Positions 58,623-64,000 of a stretch of DNA of 64,000 nt are shown here, piece by piece. The DNA is from an uncultured Desulfosarcina sp. (GTDB lineage Bacteria > Desulfobacterota > Desulfobacteria > Desulfobacterales > Desulfosarcinaceae). Every line of letters begins with the position of its first letter. Within the stretch, counting starts at the first letter, position 1. A model generated the notes under the pieces. The model was not told where the DNA came from, made no database searches, and saw only the letters and a list, made by a program, of their open reading frames with translations. The translations under genes were made by a program, and so were the position numbers. Location of the stretch: the NCBI RefSeq assembly GCF_963668215.1, contig NZ_OY764190.1:4712001-4776000 (forward strand). The letters run 5' to 3'.

Positions 58623-60218
58623 CTATCTTTCCGGTGCATTGCAGCTGTCCGCCTCAGGGAAGACCGCCTCGCCGTCGGCATAGCGCTCCCGCAGAACGCG
58701 GTGGAGAATCTTCCCCGTGCCCGTGCGGGGCATCTGATCCGCAGTGATGAAGATAACCTGTTTGGGCCGCTTATAACCGGCCATGCGCTTCCGACACCAG
58801 GTGAGGACGGTTTCTTCGGAGAGATCGGCGCTTTCATGGGGAATCACCACGGCCGCCACCTTTTCCCCCCACTTGTCGTCGGGCAGGCTGATGGCGGCCA
58901 CGTCGAAAACATCCGGGTGGCTGCCGATGACCTCCTCCACCTCGCTGGGATAGACATGCTCCCCGCCGGTGATGATCATGTTGTCCTTGCGGTCCACGAT
59001 CTGGTAGAAGCCGTCTTCGTCCATGCGGGTCATGTCGCCGGCGGAGAACCATCCGTCTTTAAAAGATTCGGCTGTTTTTTCAGGGAGTTTGTAATATTCG
59101 TCGAAGAGCATGGGCCCTTTGGAGTACAGTTCGCCCACCTCGCAAACGGGCACCTCCCTGCCTTCGTTATCCAGGATTTTGACCCGCTCGGTGCCCAGGC
59201 TTTCAAAGCCGATGGAGCCCAGTTTGCGCATCTGGTCCTCGGGTCGCAGCACGGTCACAATGCCCGCCTCGGTGGAGCCGTAGCCTTCGTAGAGCAAAAC
59301 GCCCGGGAAGAACTCCATGATGGCGGTTTTCATGGTCTTTCTCACCGGAGCGCTGCTGCACAACAGCTTGCGGATGGAGCTGGTGTCCCGCTTGCGGCCT
59401 TCCTCTGAGACGTTCAGGATCAGGTTGTAGTGGGTGGGGATCAGGGAGATAAAAGTGATCTTCTCTTTTTCCACAATCTCCAGAATCTCCTCGGGCCGGA
59501 AGGAGCGCGCCGGGTGAATATAAACCGTGGCACCGATGTAGGTGAAGGTGAAGGTGAAAAAGGTGGAGTTGATGTGGCAAAGGGGCATGACGTTCATGCA
59601 CACATCGGATTGGTCGAATCCGAAATCCACGGCGTTGATGAGGTAGAAGGCGATATGAGATTCGTGGGAACGCACCACCCCTTTGGGTCGGCCGGTGGTG
59701 CCGGAGGTGTAGATCAGGATCCAGGTGTCCGAAGGGGACACGGAAACCTGCGGTTCGCCGTCGGGCGCGCCTTTAAGCAGGGATTCGTACTCCCGGTAAC
59801 CGTCTTTGGGGACGTTGACCACAATGTAGTTTTCCGGCGGAATCTGTTTAAGCTGCCCTTTGATCTCATCCACGCAAGGAGTGAATTCGTGGTCCACCGC
59901 CATGGCCTTGGCGTCGGCATTGTCTACAATGTACGCCACTTCCGGCCCTACCAGGCGGAAATTCACCGGAACGATGACAATGCCGGTTTTGGCCGTGGCC
60001 AGGTAAAATTCGATAATTTCGATGGAGTTTTCCATGAGTACGGCCAGCTTGTCGCCCTTTTTAAGCCCCATCTCCATGAGCCGGTGGGCCAGCCGGTTGA
60101 CTCTGCGGTTGACCTGCGGATAGGTAAAGCGCCTCCCGGCATCGCACAGGGCAACGGTGTCGGGAAACTTCTTGGCGTTCATTTTCAACTGCTGTCCCAG
60201 ATTCATCCAGTGGGCCAT
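58623..60218 (-). CDS. AMP-forming acyl-CoA ligase
   Basis: A 531-residue adenylate-forming enzyme. The P-loop YTSGTTGRPKGVVRS (about 168-182), the motif EGYGSTEAG (about 309-317), FSAGDMTRMDEDGFYQIVDRKDNMI and the catalytic Lys in PRTGTGKILHRVLRE near the C-terminus are all present. The type is that of medium-chain or aromatic acid CoA ligases (class I ANL). In this operon it would activate the entering acid with ATP. It lies 164 bases downstream of the ADP-forming synthetase gene. Confidence 0.9.
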   Translation of the reverse strand: MAHWMNLGQQLKMNAKKFPDTVALCDAGRRFTYPQVNRRVNRLAHRLMEMGLKKGDKLAVLMENSIEIIEFYLATAKTGIVIVPVNFRLVGPEVAYIVDNADAKAMAVDHEFTPCVDEIKGQLKQIPPENYIVVNVPKDGYREYESLLKGAPDGEPQVSVSPSDTWILIYTSGTTGRPKGVVRSHESHIAFYLINAVDFGFDQSDVCMNVMPLCHINSTFFTFTFTYIGATVYIHPARSFRPEEILEIVEKEKITFISLIPTHYNLILNVSEEGRKRDTSSIRKLLCSSAPVRKTMKTAIMEFFPGVLLYEGYGSTEAGIVTVLRPEDQMRKLGSIGFESLGTERVKILDNEGREVPVCEVGELYSKGPMLFDEYYKLPEKTAESFKDGWFSAGDMTRMDEDGFYQIVDRKDNMIITGGEHVYPSEVEEVIGSHPDVFDVAAISLPDDKWGEKVAAVVIPHESADLSEETVLTWCRKRMAGYKRPKQVIFITADQMPRTGTGKILHRVLRERYADGEAVFPEADSCNAPER

Positions 60219-60298
60219 GGGGGCCTCCCGGTTTGTTCGGTTGCGTGAAACGGTAACTTTTTCCTGACTGACCTGACCGCCTTTCGATGGTGCGGAAT

Positions 60299-60334
60299 TC
60301 AGAAGTCAGAAGTCAGAAGCCAGAAGACAGAAGA
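60299..60334 (+). repeat. AGAAGTC tandem repeat
   Basis: About five degenerate copies of a 7-base unit (TCAGAAG, variants CCAGAAG, ACAGAAG) in the 164-base gap between the ligase and ADP-forming synthetase genes. Tracts of this kind recur between genes in Desulfobacterota (from memory). Confidence 0.7.
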
Positions 60335-60382
60335 CCGATGAATACGGATCGCTTTGTGCTTTCAGCTTTGCGCCTTGAGCGA

Positions 60383-62455
60383 CTAAAGTGCAATTCTTGC
60401 ATCCACGGCCACGGCGCCCTTTTCGAAGGCCATGACCGGGTTGAGATCCAGTTCCTTGATTTGCGGGAAATCGGTAACCAGGCGCGAAAGGCGCTGGATC
60501 AGGTCCGCCAGGGCGGTTTTGTCCACCGGTTTTTCTCCGCGCACGCCCTCGAGTAGGGCCGATCCCCGGATGCCGTCGACCATTTCACGGGCTTCGGTGT
60601 CGCTGACCGGGGTGAGGGAGAAGACCACGTCCTTGAGCACCTCCACGAAAATGCCGCCCAGGCCGAACATGATCAGATGACCCACGCCGGGCTCGGATTT
60701 GGCGCCCAGGATCATCTCACGGCCGCCGGGAACGTATTGCTGCACGAAAAAGCGCAAGTCGGCCGCGTCGATTCGTTTTTGCATGGCAGCGGCAGCCTTT
60801 TTTACTGCGGCGGCATCGGCCAGGTTGACGGCCACGCCGCCCATATCGCTTTTATGGATCACCTCGGATGCATCGGCCTTGACCACGACGGGATAACCGA
60901 TTTCGTCGGCCGCGGCCACGGCTGCGTCAGCATCGTCGGCCAGGCGCCAGTCAGGAACGTCGATGCCGTAGGCTTCGAGAAGTTCGTAAACCCGGTCGGC
61001 GGCCAGCATGCCGCCTTCACCGGCTCCGTCGAGGATGGCGCGGGCGCCATCGGTATCTACATCGCCGAAAGCGCGCACCCGGCCGGGGTCGCGGTCCAGC
61101 ATGCGGCGGTAGCGGACAAGAGCCCCTAACGTCCGGGCCGCGTCACTGGGCAGGGCAAAGCAGGGCACCCCGCCGGCCTTGAGAATGGCCTCGGTTTCGG
61201 CCCATTGACGCCGGTCGGTCATCAGGTTGCAGACCATGGGTTTGATCTGTTTCTGGTTGACCTGGGCGATGGCCATGGCGATGCTCTCGGTGTCCACGAA
61301 AAAGGGAGTCACGAAATGGACCAGGATGCAGTCGAAGCTGTCGTCAGCCATCATGGCTTCCAGGCAGGCCAGGTAGTGCTCGGCCGTTCCCGTGGCCAGG
61401 ACATCCACCGGATTGCTCACCGACGCCTCGGGATAGAGTTTTTCCGTGAGAAGACTTCTGGTTTTTTCGGATAACGGTGGCAGCGTCAGGCCGGCATCCA
61501 CCAGAACGTCGGTGGCAATCACGGCCGGACCGCCGGTGTTGGTGATGATGCCCACCCGGTTGCCCCCGGGCACCGGCTGGGACCCGAATGCCACGGCGGC
61601 ATTGATCAGGTGGCCTTCATCCCTGAAATTAAGGATGCCGGTCTTTTTGAAGATCAGGTCCGTGGCCAGGTCCTCCTTGGCCAGTCCACCGGTGTGGGAG
61701 GCGGCCGCCTTGGCTCCTTCCATGGTGCGGCCGGCCTTCATGGCCAGCACCGGTTTTTTGGCCGTGGCCTCCCTGGCTGCGGCGAGAAATTCCAGGGGAT
61801 CCTTGAGACCTTCCACATAGGTGACGATCACCCGGGTGCCGTCGTCGTTGGCCAGGTAGCGGATGACCTCGGGGATGGAGATGTCGCAGGCGTTACCGTT
61901 GGAGGCGTAAATGCGGGTGCCCACGTCCATGGCGGAAAATCCCTGGTGAATCACTTCGGCCACGCCGCCGGACAGGGCCACGATGGAGATATGCCCCGGC
62001 TCAGGGAAGGTGAAGGTGAAGTTGCAGTAGGCCTTTACTGCCGGGTCGGTATTGATGATCCCCTGGCAGTTGGGGCCGAAGATGCGAATGCCGTATTGCC
62101 TGGCTTTTTCCAGAAAGGCTTTCTCGATCTCGGCCCCTTCCGGTCCGGTTTCAGAAAAGCCGCCGGAATTGATGATGATGTGTTTGACGCCCTTCTTGCC
62201 GCAGTCTTCCACGGCCATGGGCACAAATTTGGCCGGGATCACCATGTGGGCGACATCCACCTGGCCAGGGGTATCCAAAATCGATTTGTAGGCCTTGATT
62301 CCGCGGATCTCGTCGGCCTTGGGATTGATGGGATAGATGTTGCCGGTGTAGCCGAAATCCAGCAGGTTTTTAATGACCCGGTTGCCGATGTGCAGTTCCT
62401 TGCCGGAAGCGCCGATGACGGCGACGCCTTTCGGATTAAAGAGACTTTCAAGCAT
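60383..62455 (-). CDS. ADP-forming acyl-CoA synthetase (alpha-beta fusion)
   Basis: A 690-residue protein fusing the CoA-binding/ligase alpha part (VAVIGASGKELHIGNRVIKN, FGPNCQGIINT, SIVALSGGVAEVI) with a C-terminal ATP-grasp beta part (from about residue 470: ELLEAYGIDVPDWRLA, YPVVVKADASEVIHKSDMGGVAVN, FFVQQYVPGGREMILGAK). His in ASHTGGLA is the phospho-His site. These enzymes make ATP, acid and CoA from acyl-CoA and ADP in anaerobes, so it probably saves energy at the end of the pathway. An N-acetyltransferase domain is absent. It lies 90 bases after the dehydratase gene. Confidence 0.92.
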   Translation of the reverse strand: MLESLFNPKGVAVIGASGKELHIGNRVIKNLLDFGYTGNIYPINPKADEIRGIKAYKSILDTPGQVDVAHMVIPAKFVPMAVEDCGKKGVKHIIINSGGFSETGPEGAEIEKAFLEKARQYGIRIFGPNCQGIINTDPAVKAYCNFTFTFPEPGHISIVALSGGVAEVIHQGFSAMDVGTRIYASNGNACDISIPEVIRYLANDDGTRVIVTYVEGLKDPLEFLAAAREATAKKPVLAMKAGRTMEGAKAAASHTGGLAKEDLATDLIFKKTGILNFRDEGHLINAAVAFGSQPVPGGNRVGIITNTGGPAVIATDVLVDAGLTLPPLSEKTRSLLTEKLYPEASVSNPVDVLATGTAEHYLACLEAMMADDSFDCILVHFVTPFFVDTESIAMAIAQVNQKQIKPMVCNLMTDRRQWAETEAILKAGGVPCFALPSDAARTLGALVRYRRMLDRDPGRVRAFGDVDTDGARAILDGAGEGGMLAADRVYELLEAYGIDVPDWRLADDADAAVAAADEIGYPVVVKADASEVIHKSDMGGVAVNLADAAAVKKAAAAMQKRIDAADLRFFVQQYVPGGREMILGAKSEPGVGHLIMFGLGGIFVEVLKDVVFSLTPVSDTEAREMVDGIRGSALLEGVRGEKPVDKTALADLIQRLSRLVTDFPQIKELDLNPVMAFEKGAVAVDARIAL

Positions 62456-62545
62456 TATGGTCGCTCCTTCGTATACAAAATTAGGAAATTCGGGGATTCA
62501 GAAAACCAATTCCTCAATTCCCCAATCCCTGAATTCGCAATTGTT

Positions 62546-63793
62546 TTATTTGTTCTCCGCCAGTTGTTCGATAAAGGCCTCCACATTGGTTTTGGTCTGC
62601 TCGTCGGAGATCAACCGTAGATCGTTCAGATCGCCGTTGATGGTCAGGCTGGGAATGCCGGTCTGCTTTTCGATGCGTTGGGGCATGCCATAGCGGCAGT
62701 TGGAGTTGTTGGGGCAGGTTTTGGCGTCGTGGTAGATGATGCCGTCGACCTTGAAGAATTCAAGCATTTCCCGGATATAGGCCTCCTTGGGGGCATCGGC
62801 CCGCACGATGAACAATTCCGTGTAGGCACGGGCCATGGAATTGAACGGATCGTCGGGGTCCAGGGCCGAGAAGATCCAGGAATTGCAATAGGTGGAGGCC
62901 AGCACGTTGGCCTGCAGGCCGGCGAACAATTTAGCGTGGGCCGACAGGCGCCCCCACACGGGCATGCCGTCCCAATAGATCCGGAAGCGTTCGTCGGGGA
63001 CAGCGCCTTCCTTGTCGGCGATGCGCTGGTTCAGTTCTTCCAGCAGCATGCGGTAGCAGTCGTTGGCTTCCTTTGTTCCCCGGCCCACGACGGCGGCGCC
63101 CATGAGGGTGGTGCCGTCAAAAAAGGTTATGGGAGAAGGAACGGCAGCGGCGGTGTCCAGGACCAGCTTCCATAGGTCCGAGCATTCCCGGGACAGGGCC
63201 ACGGCTTCTTTGAGGCGGTCCAGATCGAATTTGTTTCCGCTGACGCGTTCCAGGGGAGGAATCATATCCTCCATCTGCCGGGCGATGGATCGGACATGGG
63301 ATTCTTCCACTTCCTGGACCCCCACGTAAGAGTGGACCCCGACTACGGGCACGTCGTACTCCTCGCCATAGAAGTTGAACCAGTCCTGGACGTCGCGGCA
63401 CTGGTTGGTGTTGAACACCAGTACGTCTGGTTTCGGCGGTCCTTCGATGCCTTCGAAGACCTTGGACAGGGGCGACACCTTTTCCAGATAGGCCCCCACA
63501 TCCGCGGTCAGGTAGGAACAGATGTCCGGTGAGTAGCCGATGGCATTGGCCTTGGGGATCAGGTCGGTGGCCATGCGCGAAGAGCCCAGCATGGCCGAGT
63601 GGGTTTCCGGAAAATAGACCAGAAAGCCCATGGCCCGCAGGATCTCTGCCGGGCCTACGCTGGTGCACCAGGCGACTTTTTTTTCACCGGTTTTGGCAGC
63701 ATTGTCCAACTCGTAGTAGTAATCGGCCATGAATTTGCCCAGCACTTTGGCCGATGCCAGGCGTTTCAGCTTCAGTTTCTTCTCTTCGACCAT
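62546..63793 (-). CDS. 2-hydroxyacyl-CoA dehydratase family subunit (HgdB/BcrC-like)
   Basis: A 415-residue subunit of the iron-sulfur 2-hydroxyacyl-CoA dehydratase/benzoyl-CoA reductase family. Cys43 (WCTSVGPAEIL), Cys92 and Cys132 (NQCRDVQDW) match cluster-ligand positions; TCPNNSNCRYGMPQRI and the GIPSLTINGDLNDLR end are typical of this family. The reaction (alpha-hydroxyacyl-CoA dehydration or aromatic ring reduction) needs a low-potential electron from the ATPase activator, whose gene follows directly upstream (63812). A second dehydratase subunit is expected beyond the window. Substrate not evident. Confidence 0.88.
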   Translation of the reverse strand: MVEEKKLKLKRLASAKVLGKFMADYYYELDNAAKTGEKKVAWCTSVGPAEILRAMGFLVYFPETHSAMLGSSRMATDLIPKANAIGYSPDICSYLTADVGAYLEKVSPLSKVFEGIEGPPKPDVLVFNTNQCRDVQDWFNFYGEEYDVPVVGVHSYVGVQEVEESHVRSIARQMEDMIPPLERVSGNKFDLDRLKEAVALSRECSDLWKLVLDTAAAVPSPITFFDGTTLMGAAVVGRGTKEANDCYRMLLEELNQRIADKEGAVPDERFRIYWDGMPVWGRLSAHAKLFAGLQANVLASTYCNSWIFSALDPDDPFNSMARAYTELFIVRADAPKEAYIREMLEFFKVDGIIYHDAKTCPNNSNCRYGMPQRIEKQTGIPSLTINGDLNDLRLISDEQTKTNVEAFIEQLAENK

Positions 63794-63811
63794 GTTTACC
63801 TCTCATTTTTT

Positions 63812-64000
63812 TCAATTCTCATAGGTCTCTTTTGCATACAGCGCCGCTCCCAGGGCTCCGGTGAACTGGGGCAGCTCCGGCACAAGAACGGGGCGGTTGA
63901 TCAGTTCCTGGGTCATTTCCACCAGAAAAGGGTTGTGGGCCACGACGCCGCCGGTCATGACCACTTTTTCGGTAAAGGCGTCCATCTCCCTGATTCTGGA
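63812..64000 (-). CDS. BadF/BadG/BcrA/BcrD-type ATPase (activator), 3' part
   Basis: The last 62 codons of a gene entering from the right edge: MTGGVVAHNPFLVEMTQEL and LPQFTGALGAALYAKE, the conserved end of the ASKHA-fold ATPase that activates 2-hydroxyacyl-CoA dehydratases or belongs to benzoyl-CoA reductase. It hydrolyses ATP to drive an electron into the dehydratase. It lies 18 bases ahead of the dehydratase gene in the same operon. Confidence 0.8.
   Translation of the reverse strand, partial: SRIREMDAFTEKVVMTGGVVAHNPFLVEMTQELINRPVLVPELPQFTGALGAALYAKETYEN

Overview
The window reads as chromosome of a Gram-negative, anaerobic Desulfobacterota bacterium, most like the Desulfosarcina/Desulfococcus group. 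This is an inference from gene content: a 2-hydroxyacyl-CoA dehydratase or benzoyl-CoA-reductase type enzyme with its ATPase activator, an ADP-forming acyl-CoA synthetase, an iron-sulfur flavoprotein, a PEP-CTERM protein, PilY1-type pili, and house-keeping genes of delta-proteobacterial character. No rRNA gene is present to settle the genus. Coding density is high and nearly every gene is ordinary chromosomal stock. The accessory parts are the pilin locus (1-9.9 kb), a nested pair of insertion sequences (22.5-26.1 kb) and several dispersed repeats.

Layout. 1-9.9 kb: two divergent minor-pilin (pseudopilin) operons, a left one (fimT-pilV-pilW-pilX, running out of the window) and a right one (fimT-pilW-pilV-pilX-pilY1). 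They are separated by 0.6 kb carrying a candidate sigma-54 promoter for each side. 10-19 kb, minus strand: a DsrE-like protein, a PPOX-type flavin protein, a Cys/Met-metabolism PLP enzyme, a solute-binding-like protein without signal peptide, a membrane dynamin-like GTPase, an FKBP/SlyD-like protein, a diguanylate cyclase overlapping an iron-sulfur flavoprotein, and an SPFH/NfeD pair. 19.3-19.5 kb: a MITE-like inverted repeat. 19.6-22.3 kb: an MBL hydrolase coupled to pyrD, then a secreted chalcone-isomerase-like protein. 22.5-26.1 kb: an IS1634-family element inserted inside another DDE-transposase IS, each with intact target duplications. 26.3-27.1 kb: a PEP-CTERM protein behind a strong sigma-54 promoter match.

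27.2-36.1 kb, minus strand: the branched-chain amino-acid operon ilvD-ilvB-ilvH-ilvC-cimA-leuA. It is preceded by a 33-codon Ile/Leu/Val-rich leader peptide, a 13-bp perfect terminator hairpin and a competing antiterminator, that is, a classic attenuator. 36-43 kb: YqgE, a small Cys protein, a large dynamin-like GTPase followed by an orphan ParA, and a copZ-copA copper-export pair. 43.4-46.3 kb: a YcaO-TPR protein, divergent from a small Arg-rich gene and hisB. 46.3-57 kb: dnaG-rpoD, tRNA-Met, a Nif3-like protein behind a terminator-bearing leader, a zinc-ribbon protein, RNase P RNA, an HPr-domain fusion translationally coupled to ispD, a free-standing archaeal-type ThrRS editing domain with a ferredoxin, a DUF374 acyltransferase and khpA. 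57.4-64 kb, minus strand: a CoA-ester catabolic cluster of ATPase activator, 2-hydroxyacyl-CoA dehydratase, ADP-forming acyl-CoA synthetase, AMP-forming acyl-CoA ligase and thiolase.

The most interesting signals are the ilv attenuator, the mirrored pilin operons whose minor pilins nearly all carry Asp-rich calcium-type loops, the HPr-fusion/ispD coupling, the nested IS pair with perfect target duplications, and the structured leader before the Nif3-like gene. All functional calls are by reading the protein sequences; no database search was run.
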